Shown in pieces: positions 8,353 through 15,843 of a stretch of DNA of 64,000 bases. The notes beneath the pieces are model-generated. The model was not told the DNA's origin. It did no database searches and worked only from the letters and a program-made list of their open reading frames with translations. The stretch is from the NCBI GenBank assembly GCA_947488605.1, contig CANKZJ010000003.1:62001-126000 (forward strand), in the 5' to 3' direction. The translations under genes and the position numbers were made by a program. This stretch comes from an uncultured Paracoccaceae bacterium (lineage in GTDB: Bacteria > Pseudomonadota > Alphaproteobacteria > Rhodobacterales > Rhodobacteraceae). Positions within the stretch are counted from its first letter, which is position 1. Each line of letters begins with the position of its first letter.

Positions 8353-9267
8353 ATGAGTGTCACGTCAGACTTACAAATCGAACACACCAACCGCCGCTGG
8401 CCAGAGCCGCGCGCGATGTTACGTTTGATCAAGCCTGTCACATGGTTTCCTCCCATGTGGGCATATCTTTGCGGTGTGGTCTCTTCGGGCGTAAGCCCTT
8501 CTGGCCATTGGTTTTATGTCATTCTTGGTGTGATACTTGCTGGTCCAATTGTCTGCGGCATGTCCCAAGCTGCAAACGATTGGTGTGACCGCCATGTAGA
8601 CGCCATTAACGAACCTGACCGACCGATTCCTTCGGGACGCATTCCCGGACGTTGGGGGCTTTATATTGCGCTCATTATGACTGTTTTGGGTTTGGCCGTC
8701 GGGTATCAACTCGGCCCTTGGGGCTTTGGCGCGACAATTCTTGCCGTCATCGCAGCGTGGGCTTACTCCGCTGAACCGATCCGCGCCAAGAAATCCGGCT
8801 GGTGGGGGCCGGGGCTGTGTGGGCTTGCCTATGAGACGCTGCCTTGGGTCACTGGCGCGGCTGTTGTCGCGGCTGGCGCACCTAGCCCGCAGGTGATCTT
8901 GATTGCCGTACTTTACGGCATTGGCGCACATGGCATCATGACGCTGAACGACTTCAAAGCCATCGAAGGGGACCGTGCCACTGGCCTGAAATCCCTTCCC
9001 GTCACCCTTGGCCCGGACCGCGCGGCGCGCATCGCATGTTGGATCATGGCGGCGCCGCAAGTCGCCGTCATAGGCCTGCTGTTCTACTGGGATAAACCTT
9101 TCCACGCGCTCGGCGTCGTAGCGATGCTTGCAGTTCAGCTTGCCGCAATGCGTGTTTTACTACGCGATCCCGAAGGCAAGACGCCTTGGTATCAGGGCAT
9201 GGGCATTCTTTTCTACATCAGCGGCATGATGATTGCCGCCGTCGCCTTACGCAGTATCGGAGGCTGA
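8353..9267 (+). CDS. bchG: Bacteriochlorophyll synthase BchG
   Basis: 304 residues, polytopic membrane prenyltransferase of the UbiA family. BchG esterifies bacteriochlorophyllide a with geranylgeranyl or phytyl diphosphate. The conserved motif NDWCDRHVDAINEPDRPIPS holds the Asp residues that bind Mg-diphosphate, and a second Asp motif is in GIMTLNDFKAIEGDRATG. The N-terminal PEPRAMLRLIKPVTWFPPMWAY matches the family start. No Shine-Dalgarno sequence precedes the ATG; the PpsR site ends at 8350. It starts a four-gene run bchG-MFS-bchP-idi with overlaps or gaps of 1-3 bases, so a single operon is likely. Confidence 0.97.
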   Translation: MSVTSDLQIEHTNRRWPEPRAMLRLIKPVTWFPPMWAYLCGVVSSGVSPSGHWFYVILGVILAGPIVCGMSQAANDWCDRHVDAINEPDRPIPSGRIPGRWGLYIALIMTVLGLAVGYQLGPWGFGATILAVIAAWAYSAEPIRAKKSGWWGPGLCGLAYETLPWVTGAAVVAAGAPSPQVILIAVLYGIGAHGIMTLNDFKAIEGDRATGLKSLPVTLGPDRAARIACWIMAAPQVAVIGLLFYWDKPFHALGVVAMLAVQLAAMRVLLRDPEGKTPWYQGMGILFYISGMMIAAVALRSIGG

Positions 9268-9268
9268 C

Positions 9269-10549
9269 ATGACACTTTCATGGTTCCAGATTTTCCGGCT
9301 CGGTTTTGTGCAAATGGCACTGGGTGCGATTGTGGTACTCACAACATCGACATTGAACCGGTTGATGGTGGTTGAGCTTTCGCTGCCCGCGATCCTGCCG
9401 GGATTGCTGGTTGGGCTGCACTACGGCATCCAGCTTACACGCCCGCATTGGGGTTTCTACTCTGACACGGGCGGGCACCGCACGCGGTGGATCATTGGCG
9501 GCATGCTTGCCTTGGCATTAGGTGCATTTCTTGCGGCCTACGGTGTGGTTGCATTCGGGCAATCCTTTGCGTTTGGCCTGACAATCTCGATCATCGCGTA
9601 CACGTTGATCGGCCTCGGCGTTGGCGCATCCGGCACCTCGTTACTGGCGCTGCTCGCTACAACCACGGCCCCACATCGCCGTGCAGCTGCCGCGACAATC
9701 ACGTGGCTGATGATGATTTTCGGGATCGCGATGACAGCAGGTATTGTTGGGCAATTCATTGACCCCTACACGCCTGCACTTCTGCTTAAGATCGTTGGCA
9801 TCGTCGTTTCAATCGCAACACTGGTCACCTGCCTCGCTGTTTGGCGGATTGAACGGAACCTGATCGCAATACGCGAACCCGACCCCACACCATTCATCGA
9901 TGGCCTCAAAGAGGTCTGGTCCGAGCGCAAAGCGCGCAACTTCACAATCTTCGTCTTCTTGTCGATGACGGCTTACTTCATGCAGGAACTGATCTTGGAG
10001 CCCTACGCAGGCCTCGTCTTTGGCTTTACTCCGGGACAATCCACATCACTGTCTGGCGCACAAAATGGTGGTGTCTTCATTGGCATGCTCGCCGTTGGTG
10101 TTCTGGCAACAGGCTTCAAAATCGGACTGCTGCGCAATTGGGTGATGGCAGGTTGCGTCGGTTCGGCTTGCGCACTGATCCTAATCACACTTCTGGGGCC
10201 ATTGGGACCCGGCGCGCCGCTTGTTCCGGCTGTTGTCCTTCTTGGTTTCTTCAATGGTATGTTCGCCGTCGCTGCTATCGGCTCGATGATGGCGCTCGCA
10301 GCACAAGGCGCTGAGCGCCGCGAAGGCACCCGCATGGGCCTTTGGGGGGCAGCACAAGCCATCGCCGCCGGGTTCGGCGGATTGGTTGGTGCCGCCATGG
10401 TCGATGTCTTGCGCATCACAATGACCGACACACAAGCCTTCGGGTCGGTCTTCATCGCCGAAGCCGCCCTCTTTATCGCAGCCACCGCAATGGCCGCAAA
10501 AATCATGGATCGCAAAATGCCATCCGCCACACTCGTTCCGGGAGAATGA
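9269..10549 (+). CDS. PucC/LhaA-family MFS protein (BCD family, 'Bch2')
   Basis: 426 residues with about twelve membrane segments. It belongs to the BCD family of the major facilitator superfamily, which includes PucC and LhaA and is thought to deliver or handle bacteriochlorophyll during light-harvesting complex assembly. Signature parts are FRLGFVQMALGAIVVLTTSTLNRLM, LHYGIQLTRPHWGFYSDTGG and GLWGAAQAIAAGFGG. The ATG begins one base after the bchG stop. Between bchG and bchP this paralogue is usually called Bch2 or ORF428; it is distinct from lhaA (beside puhA) and pucC. Its transported molecule is unproven. Confidence 0.9.
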   Translation: MTLSWFQIFRLGFVQMALGAIVVLTTSTLNRLMVVELSLPAILPGLLVGLHYGIQLTRPHWGFYSDTGGHRTRWIIGGMLALALGAFLAAYGVVAFGQSFAFGLTISIIAYTLIGLGVGASGTSLLALLATTTAPHRRAAAATITWLMMIFGIAMTAGIVGQFIDPYTPALLLKIVGIVVSIATLVTCLAVWRIERNLIAIREPDPTPFIDGLKEVWSERKARNFTIFVFLSMTAYFMQELILEPYAGLVFGFTPGQSTSLSGAQNGGVFIGMLAVGVLATGFKIGLLRNWVMAGCVGSACALILITLLGPLGPGAPLVPAVVLLGFFNGMFAVAAIGSMMALAAQGAERREGTRMGLWGAAQAIAAGFGGLVGAAMVDVLRITMTDTQAFGSVFIAEAALFIAATAMAAKIMDRKMPSATLVPGE

Positions 10550-10552
10550 ACA

Positions 10553-11734
10553 ATGCAATATGACGTAGTTGTCGTGGGTGCAGGCCCATCCGGGGCCACC
10601 GCCGCAGAAGACCTCGCGCGCTCTGGCCACAAGGTTGCTTTCATCGACCGCGATGGGCGGATCAAGCCGTGCGGGGGCGCCGTCCCACCGCGCCTGATCG
10701 ACGATTTCTTCATCCCCGACGAACAGATCGTCGCCAAAGTAAACACCGCTCGCATGATTTCCCCCACAGGTCGCCAAGTCGACATCCCGATCGAGAACGG
10801 CTTTGTCGGCATGGTCGACCGTGAACATTTTGACGAATTCCTGCGCAAGCGGGCAAAAGACGCAGGCGCGCATCGCTATACCGGCACCTTCACCAAGATC
10901 GAACGCGATGCCGACGGCACACATGTTATTTACCGCGACAAGATCAGCGGCAACGAAATGACTTTGGATACCAAGCTGGTCATCGGTGCAGACGGCGCAC
11001 GCTCAAACGTCGCCCGTGCAGAAATCAAAGATGGCGACAAGATCCCTTACGTGATCGCATATCACGAAATCATCGAAGCACCGGAACCAACAGCATCCTA
11101 TGATCCCGCACGCTGTGATGTGATCTATGATGGCCGCATTTCACCTGATTTCTATGGCTGGGTTTTCCCACATGGCGGACAAGCAAGCGTTGGCATGGGG
11201 TCCATGATCAAATCGGTCGACGTCAAACAAGCCACCGCAGACTTGCGCGCGGCATCGGGCCTGACCGACTGCAAAACCATTCGCAAGGAAGGCGCGCCGA
11301 TCCCGCTCAAACCGCTTGATTGCTGGGACAACGGTAATGACGTCGTCTTGGCAGGCGATGCAGCTGGCGTTGTGGCCCCATCATCTGGCGAAGGTATCTA
11401 TTACGCGATGGTTGGCGGACGTGTTGCAGCAACTGCTGCGGCGGCAACTTTGGCATCAGGACGCGTAAAAGATTTGCAATTGGCACGAAAACTATTCATG
11501 CGCGAGCACAAGCAAGTTTTCCGGGTTCTCGGGGCCATGCAGAACGCATATTATCGCAGTGACGAACGACGCGAACGCTTTGTGTCCTTATGTCACGATG
11601 TAGACGTGCAAAAACTGACGTTTGAGGCCTATATGAACAAGAAACTGGTTGCCGCCCGCCCGATGGCACACCTGAAAATCGGCATCAAGAACCTCGCGCA
11701 TCTCACGCGCCTCATCTCACCGTTGCGTACATGA
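10553..11734 (+). CDS. bchP: Geranylgeranyl reductase BchP
   Basis: 393 residues, FAD-dependent reductase that converts geranylgeranyl-bacteriochlorophyll to the phytyl form in three steps. The N-terminal dinucleotide fold VVVGAGPSGATAAEDLARSG and the second FAD motif VVLAGDAAGVVAPSSGEGIYYAM are clear. The length is normal for BchP. It starts three bases after the MFS gene and its stop overlaps the idi start (ATGA). Its place after bchG fits the order of the last two pathway steps. Confidence 0.97.
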   Translation: MQYDVVVVGAGPSGATAAEDLARSGHKVAFIDRDGRIKPCGGAVPPRLIDDFFIPDEQIVAKVNTARMISPTGRQVDIPIENGFVGMVDREHFDEFLRKRAKDAGAHRYTGTFTKIERDADGTHVIYRDKISGNEMTLDTKLVIGADGARSNVARAEIKDGDKIPYVIAYHEIIEAPEPTASYDPARCDVIYDGRISPDFYGWVFPHGGQASVGMGSMIKSVDVKQATADLRAASGLTDCKTIRKEGAPIPLKPLDCWDNGNDVVLAGDAAGVVAPSSGEGIYYAMVGGRVAATAAAATLASGRVKDLQLARKLFMREHKQVFRVLGAMQNAYYRSDERRERFVSLCHDVDVQKLTFEAYMNKKLVAARPMAHLKIGIKNLAHLTRLISPLRT

Positions 11735-12264
11735 CAATAATGATCCCGGCCTGGGAAAACGGCGTATTAAAGCCTGTCGAAAAGTTGGACGCGCATTTGC
11801 GTGGCCTCAAGCATAAGGCGGTCAGCGTCTTTGTGATGAACCGCGGTCGCGTGCTGATCCAACAACGGGCGATGGGCAAATATCACACGCCCGGACAATG
11901 GGCGAACACCTGCTGCACGCACCCTGAATGGGATGAAGACGCGACAGATTGCGCCATTCGCAGGCTGGACGAAGAACTGGGGATCACCGGGCTTTACCCG
12001 TCGCACCGTGATCAGATCGAATACCGCGCGGATGTTGGCGGTGGATTGATCGAGCACGAGGTCGTCGAAGTTTTCGTCGCCGATGCCCCAAGTGATCTGA
12101 GGGTCAAAGCCAACCCAGATGAGGTTATGAACACCCGCTGGGTCGACTTCTATGACCTCTCTGCGGATGTCGCCCGCCACCCTGCGCAATACACACCTTG
12201 GCTACGCATTTACTTGCAAGACTATAGCACCGCGATCTTTGGCGACTTGATGCGCACCGGCTAA
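11731..12264 (+). CDS. idi: Isopentenyl-diphosphate delta-isomerase, type I
   Basis: 177 residues, Nudix-fold enzyme interconverting IPP and DMAPP. Catalytic cysteine region NTCCTHPEWDEDATDCAIRR and the following Nudix-type helix LDEELGI are present, as is the histidine/glutamate metal site. It feeds the isoprenoid pool for the bacteriochlorophyll tail and carotenoids, which explains its co-translation with bchP. It is the last gene of the bchG operon; the next gene starts 60 bases later and is unrelated. Confidence 0.95.
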   Translation: MTIMIPAWENGVLKPVEKLDAHLRGLKHKAVSVFVMNRGRVLIQQRAMGKYHTPGQWANTCCTHPEWDEDATDCAIRRLDEELGITGLYPSHRDQIEYRADVGGGLIEHEVVEVFVADAPSDLRVKANPDEVMNTRWVDFYDLSADVARHPAQYTPWLRIYLQDYSTAIFGDLMRTG

Positions 12265-12323
12265 CCCCTTTTCGTTCGGCCCAATCCAGTGTTTATGGGC
12301 AGGATGGAAACAGGGATCACAGC

Positions 12324-12854
12324 ATGACGCTTTGGGTATTTGGATACGGTTCACTTTTGTGGGACCCCGGCTTCGCACCAGTGCGCAAGGTTAAGGCCTG
12401 CCTGCACGATTATCACCGCAGCTTTTGCATGTTATCCATTCACCACCGCGGCTCCGAGGAGGAGCCGGGACTTGTCCTTGCACTCGACGCTCAAACGGGC
12501 GGGCGCTGTACTGGCGTGGCCTTCCAAGTGGCCGACGAAGAACAAGACAAAGTGCTCGCTCAACTGCGTGAACGCGAATTGATTTCTTCCGCCTACTACG
12601 AAGATACCGTTGATCTGATCAGCGATGACGGCGACACGATCAAGGCGCTGGCCTACATCATTAACCGCGATCACGTGCAGTATTGTCAGTTTGACCTCGA
12701 AAAACAGGCGCAGATCATCGCGCAGGCGGTCGGCGGTCGCGGACCAAATACAGAGTATTTGTTCAACACGACTTCGCATCTGGCAGAACTCAATATCAAA
12801 GATGATGATATGACGTGGCTTACCAACCGCGTCCGTGCCTTGACGGCAACATAG
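12324..12854 (+). CDS. ChaC-like gamma-glutamylcyclotransferase
   Basis: 176 residues. The substrate-binding loop FGYGSLLWDPGF at the N-terminus is the signature of the ChaC branch, which cleaves glutathione to 5-oxoproline and Cys-Gly. A conserved glutamate (in RERELISSAYYE) is in the position of the catalytic acid. The length fits bacterial ChaC. It follows idi on the same strand after 60 bases, and I see no clear terminator between them, so read-through from the bchG promoter is possible. Its physiological substrate here is not known. Confidence 0.85.
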   Translation: MTLWVFGYGSLLWDPGFAPVRKVKACLHDYHRSFCMLSIHHRGSEEEPGLVLALDAQTGGRCTGVAFQVADEEQDKVLAQLRERELISSAYYEDTVDLISDDGDTIKALAYIINRDHVQYCQFDLEKQAQIIAQAVGGRGPNTEYLFNTTSHLAELNIKDDDMTWLTNRVRALTAT

Positions 12855-12943
12855 ACGGGCCCTGTTTTTATTTGGGTTTGCTTGAAATTCGCCATATGAT
12901 GTTATTGCGAAGTAGCAGTCACACAATATGAGGACTCCCATCC

Positions 12944-14098
12944 GTGTCGGACAAACGGGAACCCAAGACCCAACCAAAGTTTTCACAACCTCTTCGCCAG
13001 CTGCTCTTTATGTTGATCGTGCTGGGATTGATCGGTGCCGGGTTCTATCTTGGTGTCGAACAGATCACTGCGATCTACAACTCGAACCCCTATTTGAATG
13101 GCGTCATTCTGGGCGTGTTCGTCTTGGGCGTCCTGTCCTGCTTTAACCAAGTCTTTTTGCTAATGAACTCGGTCCGCTGGATCGAAGGTTTTGCAAAAGA
13201 AGCAGGCGGTCATTCCTTTAGCGCCGCACCATCACTGCTGGCACCACTGGCCACGCTCTTGCGATCACGTGGTGCGCGCACGCAAGTGTCGTCATCTTCT
13301 GGCAGGTCGATCCTCGATTCCGTAGCCCAGCGCATTGATGAAGATCGCGAAATTACACGGTACATCGGTAATGTTCTGATTTTCTTGGGCCTTTTGGGTA
13401 CATTTTATGGTCTCGCAACGACCGTCCCCGCGCTGGTTGAAACCATCCGCTCATTAAACCCCGGCGAAGGCGAATCCGGTGCTGATATCTTTGCACGGCT
13501 TCAATCCGGTCTAGAGGCGCAGCTGGGCGGTATGGGAACAGCCTTTTCAAGCTCCCTTTTGGGCCTCGCTGGATCACTTATTGTGGGTCTGCTGGAACTC
13601 TTCGCGGGCCACGGCCAGAACAGGTTTTACCGTGAACTCGAAGAATGGATGTCCACAATCACGCGCGTCGGGATCGACGGTGAAGAAGGTGGCGGCGGCG
13701 GCGCTGATATGGGCGTGATGGGTGCCTTCGTTGATCAATTGGGCGAACTGATGGACACCATCCAAATGATGATGGGCCAAACCGATGCCGACCGTGAAGA
13801 GGCCGAGCGCCGCTTTGCCAGCCTCGCCAGTGCTATGGAAAAAATGGCACAAGCGAACGCCACAAACCCGCAAGCTGACATGCTTGAACGGGTCGCCCAA
13901 GGGCAAGAGGCCCTGATCCAAAAACTGGATGATAGCGGGATGGAAGGCATCGACGCCGAAAGCCGGATGCGTTTACGGTCCATCGATGTGCAGCTTTTGC
14001 GGATCTTGGAAGAAATGTCCGCAGGACGCCAGGAAAGCATTGGTGATCTGCGTGGAGACATCGCCACACTGGCAAACGCGATCAAGGACCGAGGCTGA
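12944..14098 (+). CDS. TolQ/ExbB/MotA-like inner-membrane proton channel subunit
   Basis: 384 residues with a GTG start. Two N-terminal membrane helices (LLFMLIVLGLIGAGFYLG; GVILGVFVLGVLSCF) are followed by the MotA/TolQ/ExbB core (YIGNVLIFLGLLGTFYGLAT, GMGTAFSSSLLGLAGSLIVG). The C-terminal half is helical and glutamine/glutamate-rich. It is followed three bases later by an OmpA-domain membrane protein, so the pair resembles a MotA/MotB-type energised complex, yet it is not in the flagellar cluster and does not match MotA closely. Likely role: a proton-driven envelope complex anchored to peptidoglycan. Function unassigned. Confidence 0.75.
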   Translation: MSDKREPKTQPKFSQPLRQLLFMLIVLGLIGAGFYLGVEQITAIYNSNPYLNGVILGVFVLGVLSCFNQVFLLMNSVRWIEGFAKEAGGHSFSAAPSLLAPLATLLRSRGARTQVSSSSGRSILDSVAQRIDEDREITRYIGNVLIFLGLLGTFYGLATTVPALVETIRSLNPGEGESGADIFARLQSGLEAQLGGMGTAFSSSLLGLAGSLIVGLLELFAGHGQNRFYRELEEWMSTITRVGIDGEEGGGGGADMGVMGAFVDQLGELMDTIQMMMGQTDADREEAERRFASLASAMEKMAQANATNPQADMLERVAQGQEALIQKLDDSGMEGIDAESRMRLRSIDVQLLRILEEMSAGRQESIGDLRGDIATLANAIKDRG

Positions 14099-14101
14099 TC
14101 A

Positions 14102-15766
14102 ATGGCGCTGAGCCGCAGATCCTCTAATCGATTTCAAAACGCCATCTGGCCGGGCTTCGTCGATGCGATGACAGGCTTGTTGCTGGTCTTAATGTTCGTT
14201 CTGACGATCTTCATGGTCATACAATTCGTCTTACGCCAACAGATCACAGGTCAAGAAACTGAACTTGATGCACTGACAAACGAAGTGGCTGCTTTGACGT
14301 CCACCTTGGGGCTGGAACAAGACAGGGCCGCATCCCTGTCCACCGACCTGGACGCCGCCAACAACAATATCGCCGCACTGATCGCGCAACGCACAGCGCA
14401 AGACCAAGCGCTGGCACAAGCCCAAAACGAAATCACACAATTCGAAGCACAGGTCGCGGGCCTACTGTCGGAACGCAGCGAAGCATTGGCGAACATTGCA
14501 GGGCTAGAGGACCAACAAGCGCGGCTTTTGACCCAGCAAGAGGCGCTTAACCTCGCATTGGCACAAGCACGTTCAGAAATTGATTCCGGCGTCGAAGAAG
14601 CACGTCTTGCGGCAGCGCGGCGTGAAGCCCTCGAAGCGCTTGTGGCCGACCTTGAGACTGAAAATGATGCAAAGACAGCGCGCATCACCTCATTGGAAGC
14701 AGAGCAGTTGACCAGCGCCGCCGCCGCGCAAGCGTTGCGTGATCGTCTTGCGAATGCAGATACAGAATTGACGGCCATGACGCTTAATCTTGAACGCCAG
14801 CGTCAAGAGGCCGAAGATACACTGACACTGCTGGCCGCAGCGCGTGCCGCCCAAGCAGAGCTTGATCGCTTACGTGGCACACTCGAAGCTGAAAATGAAT
14901 CGTTGTCCACCGCCTTGCAGACACTGCAAGGTGCACAATCACAGCAATCGAGCGACACCGAAAGACAAGCGGCCCTGCTGGCACTTGCGAACGCAGAACT
15001 GGCCCAACAAGAGGCGTTATCCGCTGAAAGCCAACGCCAGGTCGCCCTTTTGAATGAACAGATCACAGGGCTGCGCACCCAAGTTGGCAATCTGCAATCC
15101 CTGCTGAACCTCGCAGAAGAAGCAGATCGCGAGGCACAGGTTCAGATTGAAACCCTTGGCGCGCAATTGAATACTGCGCTCGCGCGTGTGGTATCTGAAG
15201 AACGCCAAAGACGCGCATTAGAGGAGGCCGAACGGATCAGGCTTGAGGCTGAAACTGCCCGGCTTACGCAAGAAGCCGAAAGGCTCGCCGCAGAAGCGGA
15301 AGACCTTGCGCGCTTTAAGTCGAATTTCTTTGGGGAACTCCGCGAAATCCTTGAAGGCCAAGATCGTATCCGCATTGAGGGTGATCGGTTTATCTTCAAT
15401 TCCGAAGTCTTGTTCCAGCAAGGCAGTGCGACGCTATCTGAAGCTGGCGAAGACGAGATCGCAAATATCGCCGACATCCTGCGTACTATCGCCGCCGATA
15501 TTCCCCCGGGCATAGATTGGGTGATCCGCGTCGATGGGCACACCGACAACATTCCAGTCAGTCGCGGTGGCCGGTTTGAAGACAATTGGGAACTCAGCCA
15601 AGCGCGCGCTTTGTCAGTTGTGCGGTTCATGAGTAATGATCTTGGTATTGATCCAGGGCGGCTTGCCGCGAACGGCTTTGGGGAATTCCAGCCTATCAAT
15701 CCGCTCGATACTGACGAAGCACGCGCGCAGAACAGACGGATCGAGCTAAAGCTCACTGAGCGCTGA
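14102..15766 (+). CDS. Membrane-anchored coiled-coil protein with OmpA-like peptidoglycan-binding domain
   Basis: 554 residues. An N-terminal MotB-like helix (WPGFVDAMTGLLLVLMFVLTIFMVI) carries an aspartate just before it, as in stator proteins. About 330 residues of alanine/glutamine/glutamate-rich coiled coil (roughly 45-390) follow. The C-terminal OmpA domain has VDGHTDNIPV, NWELSQARALSVVRFM and AQNRRIELKLT. The coiled coil would span the periplasm so that the domain reaches peptidoglycan. It is paired with the upstream TolQ/MotA-like gene and ends at a strong terminator. Similar pairs occur in many Rhodobacterales but, to my knowledge, lack an assigned function. Confidence 0.8.
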   Translation: MALSRRSSNRFQNAIWPGFVDAMTGLLLVLMFVLTIFMVIQFVLRQQITGQETELDALTNEVAALTSTLGLEQDRAASLSTDLDAANNNIAALIAQRTAQDQALAQAQNEITQFEAQVAGLLSERSEALANIAGLEDQQARLLTQQEALNLALAQARSEIDSGVEEARLAAARREALEALVADLETENDAKTARITSLEAEQLTSAAAAQALRDRLANADTELTAMTLNLERQRQEAEDTLTLLAAARAAQAELDRLRGTLEAENESLSTALQTLQGAQSQQSSDTERQAALLALANAELAQQEALSAESQRQVALLNEQITGLRTQVGNLQSLLNLAEEADREAQVQIETLGAQLNTALARVVSEERQRRALEEAERIRLEAETARLTQEAERLAAEAEDLARFKSNFFGELREILEGQDRIRIEGDRFIFNSEVLFQQGSATLSEAGEDEIANIADILRTIAADIPPGIDWVIRVDGHTDNIPVSRGGRFEDNWELSQARALSVVRFMSNDLGIDPGRLAANGFGEFQPINPLDTDEARAQNRRIELKLTER

Positions 15767-15792
15767 GACCGCCACCATTTTCCAAACAAAAA

Positions 15793-15824
15793 CGCCCGCT
15801 GCAAATACACAGCGGGCGCTTTTA
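15793..15824 (+). terminator. Terminator after the OmpA-domain gene
   Basis: CGCCCGCTG and CAGCGGGCG form a nine-base-pair stem with an eight-base loop, followed by CTTTTA. On the other strand the stem is preceded by an A-rich run, so it may also stop transcription of clpA. Confidence 0.8.
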
Positions 15825-15843
15825 ATGACATCGTCAGTCGCGA

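Noticed and set aside
10003..10924. Two long minus-strand frames opposite the MFS and bchP genes
   Set aside because: They are antisense to well-conserved genes, have Ala/Pro/Arg-rich or Gly/Cys-rich shadow composition and no ribosome binding site.
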